Assembly (NCBI GenBank): GCA_003554965.1 | Contig: PWHR01000014.1 | Span: forward strand, 29,667 to 93,666 | Reading direction: 5' to 3' | Source of the DNA: Thermoplasmata archaeon | GTDB lineage: Archaea > Thermoplasmatota > Thermoplasmata > Halarchaeoplasmatales > Halarchaeoplasmataceae | Length of the DNA: 64,000 bases | In this document: piece after piece, positions 54,974 through 64,000 of the stretch | How the letters are laid out: every line of letters starts with the position of its first letter | Numbering within the stretch: the first letter of the stretch is position 1 | Translations under genes and position numbers: made by a program | Notes under the pieces: model-generated | The model's input: only the letters and a program-made list of their open reading frames with translations | What the model was told of the DNA's origin: nothing | The model's database searches: none

Positions 54974-57900
54974 ATGTTAGAAAATAAACCAAGCAGAACG
55001 TTTTCAGTGTTAGTGATTGTAGTTGTTCTAGTCACCGGTACAGTTTTTCCGGTGATGATCGGAGCTATGGCCGAAACGGAATCATTCGAAAGTCATTCCT
55101 CAGACGAAACGATAGTACTGGTGAAGGAAGATGATGAAGATAAATTGGAGTATATAAATGAGTATGGTGAGATCATAGACCATTACGGCGAAAATATATT
55201 ATTGGAAATCCCTCGACAAGATATTAGTGAATTAAGGAGAGAATACGAGGTCGATGGTCTAGAGTCAAGCAATCAAATCAACATTAAGGGCCACACCTTC
55301 GATACGACAGAAGGTTTTTGTGATCTAGATACAGACTTGAAGATAGAGGGATACGAATCTGAAAATGAAGGGATATATATAGTAGACATGATAGGACCGG
55401 TAAACCCAGAATGGAAAGAACAGTTAGAAGATTTAGGTGTAGATGTATTGAACTATCAACCGAATTATGCCTATGAAGTCGTTATGGATCCTGATATAGC
55501 AGAGATGGTAGAGAATTTTGACTTTGTAGATTGGGTAGGACCCTATCAACCGGAATTTAAAATCCACCCTGCGGTGGATGATGCTCTTGAAAAGGAGATG
55601 CCTTTTACGGTAAGATTGAGACCGGGTTTTGAAGACACTACTTTAAATCAGATAGATACAAAACTTGACGTTGTCAGTCATGAAGATCTTAAGGAAGACG
55701 GACTTCGGTTAACTGTGAACATTGATTCGTTGAATAAAATCGAAAGTCTAGCGATGGATAACGATGTCTACTACATTTCACCATATGTAGAACCGGAACT
55801 TCATGGAGAGATGGACATACAACAGTTAGGCGGAGGGATGTGGTTCATGGACGACGAGTACGAAACAAGAACTGATCTAGATCCAGAACCTCCTGAGGGA
55901 GATCCTCAAGAACCTTACAGGAAACATGGAGACTACGGAGCTTACATAAATCAGCTTGGACATTATGGTGATGATATCACGGTTGCTGTGGCCGACTCAG
56001 GCGTAGGTGATGGTTCTACGGGTGATGCAGGTGTAGAAGACTTTACAGGGAGGATAATAGATGGATACGGTTTTGGTGAAGAAAACGATTGGCAGGACGG
56101 ATTGGGTCACGGCACCCAAGTCACTGGATTTATTGCAGGAGATACTTATCATGGAACAGGAGAAACATGGGATGATTTTGAAGATGGAGACATGGAATAT
56201 TACATGGGCCAAGGTCTAGCTTCTGAATCTGAAATTTTTGCTACAAAAATATTCGATGATGGAGGAAATTTCTTACCGACTGAGTATTATCCTATAATTG
56301 AAGAACCGGCACAAAGATCTGACGCATATATACATGGTAATTCCTGGGGTGCAGGGACCATGGGAGAATACAGTGATTCTGATGAGATATTTGATCAGGG
56401 AGTGAGAGATGCAGATAGAGATACGGATGAAAATGAAGAAATGGTCGTGACTGTTTCTGCGGGAAATGATGGTGGACGAGGTGGTTACGAACAGGAGACA
56501 GGCAGTCCTGGAAATGCTAAGAATGTGATAACGGTAGGGGGAAACCAACCATATAATCCTGGTTTAGGATACGAAAATCCGCATAATATGGCAGACTTCA
56601 GCTCAAGAGGATGGACCGAGGACAACCGTATCAAACCTGATATAGTAGCTCCTTCCGAAAGCGTTCTCTCACAAAATACTCCGTTGGATGAGGGCGACTA
56701 TGTTGCTGTAGATGGGACTTCTTTCGGTAATCCTCTTGCAGCAGGAGCCGCGAGTATAGTTGTGGAATGGTATGAAGACAATTATGATGAAAAGCCTAGT
56801 CCCGCCATGGTGAGAGCTATATTGATAAATACAGCAAACGAGTTGGATCCTGAGATTGGAGATACAAGAGGTCATGTCCCGAATGAAGATGAAGGATGGG
56901 GTGTGCCCGATCTTTCTAAGCTCGAGCATCCAGAAAAGGAGCATATGGATTTCTTATTTGAAGATCAGGAATCACTATTGACAACCGGTGAAGTCAACGA
57001 ATATGAAGTTAGCTATCCAGACGATGAAGAACCATTGAAAATCACACTTGCATGGACTGATGAACATGCAGTGGAGGGCGATAGTGCTGGTGGATCACCG
57101 ACTTTGAAGAACAATCTTGATTTAGAGGTGGAATCACCCGACGGGAAGATATATAGAGGTAATGCCTTCAATGAAACTGGTGGAGCAGAGAGTGACAACG
57201 GCTTTTCATATGCTGATACCGAAGTGATGGAAGTTTTTGATCACAGTGAGGACGGATGGGACGACGCTAATAATGTCCAAAATGTTTTCATACCTCCCGA
57301 AGAAATAGAAACTGGTAGTTATTCAATTAGAGTTAAGGGTACGAATATTCCAGCCGACTCCAACAATGATGGAGAAGCAAATCAGGATTATGCATTGAGT
57401 GTTTACAACTCACCTTCAAAGCACATACCAGAAAAAGACGGAGAGATAATCTTTGATGAAAACGAATATGCAGGCGATGATTACGTAAATATAACTTTGA
57501 TCGATGCTATTTTACAGGATGAGGAAACTCACGATATAGATGTCTCTAGTCTAGATTCTGAAGGGAGTGAAATAGAAAACGTCACAGTTACGTTATATGA
57601 GGATGAAGAGAACCCTGGTACGTTCAAAGGATCACTGCAATTGACCGAGGATGAAGAAGGAGAAGGATTATTCGTACAGCATGACGGGGAGATAAAGGGC
57701 TGGTACTGGGATGAAGACCCCGGTCATCCAGACGATTTGGAAGAAATAGATGAAAATAGACTTGGAACTAATTCTAAGATCACTGAGACGAGAGATGTTG
57801 GGGTTTCTGAAATAAATCAACCTTCTGAACGCGTAAATGCTGAAGAATCTCATCCTGTAGAGGTTACCGTGGAAAATTATGGCACCTTCGATGAACCTAG

Positions 57901-60900
57901 TGTTCCAGTAGAAACGACGATAGCTACAGAAAAACAATTGTTGTATGAGGATTTCGATGGAGAGATACCCGATGACTGGGAGATCGACTCTACTGCTTCT
58001 GAAACTTGGGAGTGGGATGAAACTTTTGGCGGCACACCGATGGCTAGTGTTGACGAGGCACCAAGTGAAAATCAGGATGAGTGGTTGATCACACCAACAT
58101 TTGATGCGAGTGAAGCGGAAGAAACACATCTTTATTTGGATCAATCAATATCTGTTACTACATGGGAATCTTCAGCTGAAGTATCGATAAGTACGGACGG
58201 TGGAGATAGTTGGGAAGAAATAGATTCCTATACAAGCGATGCAGGTGAGAAGGAATATGATATTTCCGAGTGGGCAGATGGCGAAGAAGAAGTTCAACTA
58301 GCGTTCATATTTGAGAGTAATACACACGATGGCTGGGTCACTGACGGATATGACCTCTTCGAGGTTGAAGTCGATTACATAGGAGAGGTTTATTCAGATG
58401 AGATGACAGTAGATATAGATTCAGACGATTACGAGACAGTGACTTTCGATGAATGGAAACCTTCAACTGAAGCGGTTTATTACATGAATTCCACCACCTC
58501 ACTTGAAGAGGACGATGACCCAACTAATGATTACGAAACACAGACTATTACTGTTGAAAATATAAATGATGTAGGTGTAACTGAAATTATAGATCCACCA
58601 GAGATAGTAAGTAGTGATGAAACTTATCCTGTTGAAGTAGAAGTTGAAAACTTTGGAACCTTTGATGAAACTGAAATACCTGTAGAAGTTTTGATAGAGG
58701 GAAACTCTGTTGATGTCACCGGTGAAGAAGAAATATCCTTATTCTATGAGGATTTCGATGAAGAGATACCCGACGATTGGGAGATTAACGATACCGCTTC
58801 TACAACCTGGGAGTGGGACGAAACATCCGATGATATACCGATGGCTAGTATCGACGAAGAATCTAACGAAAACCAGGATGAGTGGTTGATAACACCAAAA
58901 TTTGATGCGAGTGAAGCACAGGAAACAATTCTCTATCTGGATCAGTCTGTTATGATCGACAACGGATGGAACACAGTGTCTTCAGCTGAAGTATCGATAA
59001 GTACGGACGGTGGAGATAGTTGGGAAGAAATAGATACCTATTCAAGCGATGCAGGTGAGAAGGAATATGATATTTCCGAGTGGGCAGATGGCGAAGAAGA
59101 AGTTCAACTAGCGTTCATATTTGATAGTGACATACACAGTGAGTGGGTGAGCGATGGTTATGATCTCTTCGAGGTCGAGGTTTATTACTTGGGAGATGAC
59201 GACTATTCAGACGAAACTACCATAGATCTTTACGCAGGTGAGAATAAGAGCGTATCTTTTGATGATTGGACTCCTTCTGATGACAGTGAATTTTTAATGA
59301 ACGCTACCACTTCTCTAGATGATGACGATGATCCGACCAATGACTACACCACTCAAACGATGGAACTTTCAGATGTACTTGATGTTGGCGTTACAGAGAT
59401 ACATTCACCTGAGGGATCATATCTCTTCGACACGATGATAGACGTAGAAGCGGAAGTAGAGAACTTTGGAGAGCTTGATATAGATGATGTTCCAGTCGAA
59501 GCTACTATCGAAGAGATGGTAAAATTATTGGATGAAGATTTCGAAGATGAGATTCCGGATGAATGGACGATCGATAATACGACGGATGGTTCTGCAACTT
59601 GGCATCATGATGAAAGCTGGGATGGGACCAATATGGCCAAGATTCAGGACTGTGCGGACACATCACAGGAAGAGTGGCTTATCTCACCGGAGTTCGATGC
59701 TTCAGAAGCTTTCGATACGTTCCTCGAGATAAATCATGAATTCTATAATGGAATTTGGGGTGACAGTTTTGGTGAATTGAAGATAAGTTCAGACGCTGGT
59801 GAGAATTGGGAAACAATTGACAAAATGGATGATTCAGATTCTGAGACTGAGGAACTTGTATATGACATATCTGACCGTGTAGAAGGTGAAGAAGAAATAC
59901 AAATAGCTTTAGTATTCAACGCTGAAGATCATGGATCGACTTATAGTCACGATTACTGGGACATCTACGACATTTCTGTTACTTATAAGGAAGATGCAGA
60001 ATATATCGACGATATCACAACAGATATCGATTCAGAGAGCAAAATCAATGTGACCTTCGAGGATTGGGAACCTGATAACGTGGGTGAATACAAAGTAAAT
60101 GTGACGACTTTATTAGAACATGATGCTGATCCAAGCAACGACTATGAAACTCAATTTGTAGAGATATTAGAAAGGGAGCATGACATCGGTGTTGATGATA
60201 TATTGACTCCTAAAAGTTTGACATGGAACGAGACACAAACAGTAACATCTAATATCACCAATTATGGGGATTATCATGAAACCGATATACCGATCGAAGC
60301 CAATGCTCAGCGAATCTTAGGAATTAGAGAAGATTTCTCAGGAGATTTTCCACCAAAGGGATGGGAAACAGATGATTGGATTCAATCCTATTCAAATGAG
60401 GCTGGAGGGGAAGCTCCGGAGGCTGAACTCTATTGGGAAAACATAGAAGATGATTATTCGTATCTTAAGAGCGAACCAGTGGACACTAACGATACTGAAG
60501 AATTGACCCTGGAGTTCAAATCACATATTGATCACTACGAGGAGTATTTCAGTGCAAGAGTGTTGGTCAGATCAGACCTTGATGAAGATTGGAGTGATGT
60601 TTCTCCATGGAACAATCCAGTCTTTGGAGATATAGAGGCAGATGAATATGAGGTCAACATAACAGAATATATCGGAGAAGAAACTCAGCTGAAGTTTGAG
60701 TTTGAAGGTGATGCATGGAACATAAATCACTGGTATATCGATGACATTAGAGCAGACTACATAGAAGATGGCTATGAATACGAGGATGAGATAGAGATAG
60801 ACTTAGATATGGGTGAAACAAAAACTACCGAATTTGAAGATTGGAATCCGTCAACACCAGGAGATTACGTTTTCAATGTGACTGCTCAACATCCTGATGA

Positions 60901-63900
60901 ATCTCATCCTGAGAATTCTTCTTTCGAGAAGGACATATACGTTGAAGAAGTAATATACGATTTAGAAGCAACCTCTATAAATAGGCCGATTGAACCGGTC
61001 TTCAACTATGAAGAAGAAGTCATAGGTACAGTAACCAACGTCGGAAATAGAGATATTACTGAGGAAACCGTAGTTAACATGGATATCAAACCTGTGCATC
61101 GAAACATGCCGATAAACGAGGAGTTCTCTGACGGTTTACCGGATGGTTGGACAATAGAGGATAGAGACGGAAATGACAACACATGGGAATGGGATGAGGA
61201 AGATGAATTGATGAAAGTCACCTCTGCAAACGAACACGAAAACGACGTATTATGGACTGAAGTTGCTGACTGCTCTATAGAAGATATCGGAGAAGACCAT
61301 AGACTAGAACTAGAATTCCTCTCAACTTATCAAGGTACAAATGATAGAGACCTACTAATTTCTACTGATGGGGGAGAAACTTACAGAAGGATCGGAAGAG
61401 ATATAGGAGAAGGCGAGATGACTCATGATATTACAGATATAGCTCTAGACGAAGAAGAAGTTATGATCGGTTGGGAATTCTATTCAGAGGAACCTGAAGA
61501 GGAAGATTATTGGAAGATAGACGATGTAAAGATATCACACGAATACACTACTGAGGAGTATTTCTCAAGTGCTACGTTCGACGATTTGAATGTGAGTGAG
61601 GAAAAGCAGTTATCCTTTGAGAATTGGGATCCTGAGTATTATCCTAGTGAATATATCCTCACAATGACAACCGACCACGAGGAAGATGAGAATTTAGAAA
61701 ACGTTGAAATAGTCGAAAGATTAAAGGTCGAAGAGCATGCTCCACCAGAACCTCCAATAGATCCTAATCCTGAAGACGGCGAAGAAGATGTCACCCATTC
61801 ACCTGTTTTAGATGTATTGGTAACAGATCCAAACGACCATCATATGGATGTAACATTCTATCTTTTTGACGAAGATGGAGATGAGATAGCTAATGAAACT
61901 GATAAGAATGTTGACTCAGGGGAAAGAGCGGAAGTTCAGTTCCTGATGATCGATGTTGATTCCACTTTTACATGGCATGTAGAGGCTGATGATGGTATTG
62001 AATCTACTAGCTCCCAAACCTGGGAATTCCACACATATGAACCTGAGGGGATGTGGAAAACCACTACTGCTGACATAAATACTGAGTCACCGGGTCAGGT
62101 AGAAAATATTGAAGTCGATTGGGACAACGATATCTGGAGCGTAACAGGTAATGAAGTGAGCTGGGACGCTTCCCCGGATGATGGTGCAGGGAATGATGAT
62201 ACCGAATACTATTCCATATATAGAGCTGAAGACGAAGAAGGTCCGTGGGACGAGACCACAAAGATTGGTACAGTCGAAGCTGATGGATCTGAAAATTATA
62301 GCTATTTTGATGAAGGAATGGCAGATGATGGTGAACAATGGAGCTACGTGGTGAGAGCAGTGGATAGAGTCGGAAATATGGATATGAATGAAGAGTCTGT
62401 ATCTGAGATGCCTCTTCCAGATGTAACCGATCCAAATCCGATCGATGGTGAAGAGGTTGAGGAACTCGAGCAGACATTGTCTGTTGATATAACTACTCCT
62501 AACCACATAGAGGAGATGATGGAAGTTAGATTCTATGACGGAAGAACTCACGAATTGATAGCTAGAGAAGACGGGGTAGATGAAAATCCTGTTGAAGTAA
62601 CATGGGAACTAGAAGAAAGTGACATGGGCGAGGACCATTACTGGTTCGTTGTGGGAGGCTACGAGGATTACGATGTAAGTAAAATGAGTCCAGAGAGTCT
62701 CTTCGAAAAAGAAATAGGAACTACCTCAGATGAGGATATACAAGTTGCAGTTATCGATGAGGAAAATTACCATAACGGTGAAATTGAGAATAAACTAGAA
62801 GACTATCTTCCTAGTGAATACACAGTCGACACTCTAGAGTCCTACGAAGTAATCGAAAATATGGATGAATATGATGAATTTGTTATCCAGCGCTTTGGAA
62901 GTGATTCTTTAGCTGAGGATTTCTTAGATTCTCTCGAAGATGACCAAGGAGTAGTTTATCTTGACTCGCATCAAGGAGCAACGGCTGAGGGTTATTCCGA
63001 CGGGATCTACAGACTTCACAATGTGCGTAACGATCCAGAATTTAGAAACTCTGAAGGAGGGGATACCGATCCCCCGACTACTATGAATATATTGGAGGAC
63101 CATCCAATTTTTGATAAGGTAGGTGAAGCAGGAGAAGATATAACTCTGTTCGATGGAATGAACAATTGGGGATCATGGTTCGATGATTACAGTGGAGATT
63201 TGCTTGCCGAAGTTGATTATGGTGGCGGATTTAGTGGACCAGGGGTAGGAGTTAGTCAAGACGATTCAGAGATACTATTACCAGCGAAAGGAATAGACGT
63301 ATTTGGTGAAGCCGACGATGAGGGCTGGACAGAGGAAGCTAACCAACTATTGGCGAATTCTGTTGAATTCGTTGCAGGTCAGGCAGAATACGAACCCGAG
63401 GGATGGCATTTCCATCTTCTAAACACTGTTGATCCAGTCGCTGATGCAGGAGAAGACATCGAAGCCGATCAGGGCGATATGATAACTTTAGACGGCACCG
63501 ATTCATATAATCCACCTTCGGAAAATGGAGGTATAGATGCGTATGAGTGGACCATAGAGGATCCGACAGGAGATGTAACAGAATTGCAGGGTGCGTTAGT
63601 AGAGTATACATTAGAATACGCCTTAGAGTACGAAGTGACTTTGACAGTATACGATGAGGAAGGAAATCAAGACGAAGATACAATCCAGATTTACGCAGTA
63701 GATACCGAAGATCCTATTGCCGATGCAGGAGAGGATATCGAAGCATATCAAGGTGAGAGCGTCACATTAGATGGGAGCGGATCGACTGACAACGTAGGGA
63801 TCGACGAATACGAGTGGACAATCGATAAACCAACGGGTGAAGAAATCACCCAATATGGTGAGCAAGTGGATTATACTTTAGAATATGCTTTAGAGTACGA

Positions 63901-64000
63901 AGTGACTTTGACAGTATACGATGAGGAAGGAAATCAAGACGAAGATACAATCCAGATTTACGCAGTAGATACCGAAGATCCTATTGCCGATGCAGGAGAG
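54974..64000 (+). CDS. Second giant secreted multidomain subtilase (S8), cassette copy 2; truncated by window end
   Basis: Open frame from ATG 54974 to 64000 (3,009 codons). Signal-like N-terminus; Asp VAVADSGVGDG, His GHGTQVTGF, Ser GTSFGNPLAAG; CARDB-like, choice-of-anchor/MAM-like and PKD repeats. Not in the supplied ORF list because it has no stop in the window. Confidence 0.93.
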   Translation, partial: MLENKPSRTFSVLVIVVVLVTGTVFPVMIGAMAETESFESHSSDETIVLVKEDDEDKLEYINEYGEIIDHYGENILLEIPRQDISELRREYEVDGLESSNQINIKGHTFDTTEGFCDLDTDLKIEGYESENEGIYIVDMIGPVNPEWKEQLEDLGVDVLNYQPNYAYEVVMDPDIAEMVENFDFVDWVGPYQPEFKIHPAVDDALEKEMPFTVRLRPGFEDTTLNQIDTKLDVVSHEDLKEDGLRLTVNIDSLNKIESLAMDNDVYYISPYVEPELHGEMDIQQLGGGMWFMDDEYETRTDLDPEPPEGDPQEPYRKHGDYGAYINQLGHYGDDITVAVADSGVGDGSTGDAGVEDFTGRIIDGYGFGEENDWQDGLGHGTQVTGFIAGDTYHGTGETWDDFEDGDMEYYMGQGLASESEIFATKIFDDGGNFLPTEYYPIIEEPAQRSDAYIHGNSWGAGTMGEYSDSDEIFDQGVRDADRDTDENEEMVVTVSAGNDGGRGGYEQETGSPGNAKNVITVGGNQPYNPGLGYENPHNMADFSSRGWTEDNRIKPDIVAPSESVLSQNTPLDEGDYVAVDGTSFGNPLAAGAASIVVEWYEDNYDEKPSPAMVRAILINTANELDPEIGDTRGHVPNEDEGWGVPDLSKLEHPEKEHMDFLFEDQESLLTTGEVNEYEVSYPDDEEPLKITLAWTDEHAVEGDSAGGSPTLKNNLDLEVESPDGKIYRGNAFNETGGAESDNGFSYADTEVMEVFDHSEDGWDDANNVQNVFIPPEEIETGSYSIRVKGTNIPADSNNDGEANQDYALSVYNSPSKHIPEKDGEIIFDENEYAGDDYVNITLIDAILQDEETHDIDVSSLDSEGSEIENVTVTLYEDEENPGTFKGSLQLTEDEEGEGLFVQHDGEIKGWYWDEDPGHPDDLEEIDENRLGTNSKITETRDVGVSEINQPSERVNAEESHPVEVTVENYGTFDEPSVPVETTIATEKQLLYEDFDGEIPDDWEIDSTASETWEWDETFGGTPMASVDEAPSENQDEWLITPTFDASEAEETHLYLDQSISVTTWESSAEVSISTDGGDSWEEIDSYTSDAGEKEYDISEWADGEEEVQLAFIFESNTHDGWVTDGYDLFEVEVDYIGEVYSDEMTVDIDSDDYETVTFDEWKPSTEAVYYMNSTTSLEEDDDPTNDYETQTITVENINDVGVTEIIDPPEIVSSDETYPVEVEVENFGTFDETEIPVEVLIEGNSVDVTGEEEISLFYEDFDEEIPDDWEINDTASTTWEWDETSDDIPMASIDEESNENQDEWLITPKFDASEAQETILYLDQSVMIDNGWNTVSSAEVSISTDGGDSWEEIDTYSSDAGEKEYDISEWADGEEEVQLAFIFDSDIHSEWVSDGYDLFEVEVYYLGDDDYSDETTIDLYAGENKSVSFDDWTPSDDSEFLMNATTSLDDDDDPTNDYTTQTMELSDVLDVGVTEIHSPEGSYLFDTMIDVEAEVENFGELDIDDVPVEATIEEMVKLLDEDFEDEIPDEWTIDNTTDGSATWHHDESWDGTNMAKIQDCADTSQEEWLISPEFDASEAFDTFLEINHEFYNGIWGDSFGELKISSDAGENWETIDKMDDSDSETEELVYDISDRVEGEEEIQIALVFNAEDHGSTYSHDYWDIYDISVTYKEDAEYIDDITTDIDSESKINVTFEDWEPDNVGEYKVNVTTLLEHDADPSNDYETQFVEILEREHDIGVDDILTPKSLTWNETQTVTSNITNYGDYHETDIPIEANAQRILGIREDFSGDFPPKGWETDDWIQSYSNEAGGEAPEAELYWENIEDDYSYLKSEPVDTNDTEELTLEFKSHIDHYEEYFSARVLVRSDLDEDWSDVSPWNNPVFGDIEADEYEVNITEYIGEETQLKFEFEGDAWNINHWYIDDIRADYIEDGYEYEDEIEIDLDMGETKTTEFEDWNPSTPGDYVFNVTAQHPDESHPENSSFEKDIYVEEVIYDLEATSINRPIEPVFNYEEEVIGTVTNVGNRDITEETVVNMDIKPVHRNMPINEEFSDGLPDGWTIEDRDGNDNTWEWDEEDELMKVTSANEHENDVLWTEVADCSIEDIGEDHRLELEFLSTYQGTNDRDLLISTDGGETYRRIGRDIGEGEMTHDITDIALDEEEVMIGWEFYSEEPEEEDYWKIDDVKISHEYTTEEYFSSATFDDLNVSEEKQLSFENWDPEYYPSEYILTMTTDHEEDENLENVEIVERLKVEEHAPPEPPIDPNPEDGEEDVTHSPVLDVLVTDPNDHHMDVTFYLFDEDGDEIANETDKNVDSGERAEVQFLMIDVDSTFTWHVEADDGIESTSSQTWEFHTYEPEGMWKTTTADINTESPGQVENIEVDWDNDIWSVTGNEVSWDASPDDGAGNDDTEYYSIYRAEDEEGPWDETTKIGTVEADGSENYSYFDEGMADDGEQWSYVVRAVDRVGNMDMNEESVSEMPLPDVTDPNPIDGEEVEELEQTLSVDITTPNHIEEMMEVRFYDGRTHELIAREDGVDENPVEVTWELEESDMGEDHYWFVVGGYEDYDVSKMSPESLFEKEIGTTSDEDIQVAVIDEENYHNGEIENKLEDYLPSEYTVDTLESYEVIENMDEYDEFVIQRFGSDSLAEDFLDSLEDDQGVVYLDSHQGATAEGYSDGIYRLHNVRNDPEFRNSEGGDTDPPTTMNILEDHPIFDKVGEAGEDITLFDGMNNWGSWFDDYSGDLLAEVDYGGGFSGPGVGVSQDDSEILLPAKGIDVFGEADDEGWTEEANQLLANSVEFVAGQAEYEPEGWHFHLLNTVDPVADAGEDIEADQGDMITLDGTDSYNPPSENGGIDAYEWTIEDPTGDVTELQGALVEYTLEYALEYEVTLTVYDEEGNQDEDTIQIYAVDTEDPIADAGEDIEAYQGESVTLDGSGSTDNVGIDEYEWTIDKPTGEEITQYGEQVDYTLEYALEYEVTLTVYDEEGNQDEDTIQIYAVDTEDPIADAGE
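58171..59125 (+). repeat. 810-bp-offset (270-aa) repeat of jelly-roll + CARDB-like module
   Basis: 58171-58315 nearly identical to 58981-59125 (TTCAGCTGAAGTATCGATAAGTACGGACGGTGGAGATAGTTGGGAAGAAATAGA...). Confidence 0.92.
63623..64000 (+). repeat. PKD-domain repeat, 267-bp period, continuing past window end
   Basis: 111-bp perfect identity 63623-63733 vs 63890-64000. Confidence 0.93.

Noticed and set aside
62064-62551. 137-aa and 154-aa minus-strand ORFs
   Set aside because: Antisense to the open second subtilase frame; no recognisable motifs.

Overview
Archaeal chromosomal window; the gene families (eS1/S3Ae, archaeal CCA-adding enzyme, archaeal-type NMNAT, methanogen-type SerRS, PolB-like polymerase) suggest a euryarchaeal or Thermoplasmatota-like lineage, but I cannot place it further. 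Positions 1-37,000 are mostly housekeeping or metabolic: pyruvate kinase, split glycine dehydrogenase (gcvPA/gcvPB), cca, rpe, a GT2 glycosyltransferase, a divergent family-B polymerase, a class V aminotransferase, a MoxR/DUF58/DUF4129-like/DUF4350-like/DUF1616-like cluster, AOR with two MoaD-like proteins, RNase HI, M32 carboxypeptidase, cyanophycinase plus cyanophycin synthetase, an NMNAT-CinA/PncC fusion, type-2 SerRS, a pseudo-receiver-hemerythrin protein, and eS1 with an extra HhH tail. An intron-containing tRNA-Met(CAU) with a perfect bulge-helix-bulge motif lies at 36881-37026. From its 3' end onward the window holds two tandem copies (offset 14,630 bp) of an unusual cassette: [tRNA 3'-end repeat and conserved noncoding DNA] - [about 1,040-aa wHTH/STAND-ATPase/TPR regulator on the minus strand] - [ACATGT-centred palindrome] - [giant secreted multidomain subtilase on the plus strand]. 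In copy 1 this is followed by a phospho-Asp-less receiver. The first protease (about 3,518 aa) combines a subtilase, a seven-repeat His-rich beta-propeller nested in an Ig-like domain, an 18-residue-repeat coiled-coil stalk and a C-terminal TM anchor. The second (more than 3,009 aa, cut off by the window end) carries choice-of-anchor/MAM-like, CARDB-like and PKD repeats. The cassette pair is the most interesting content of the window.
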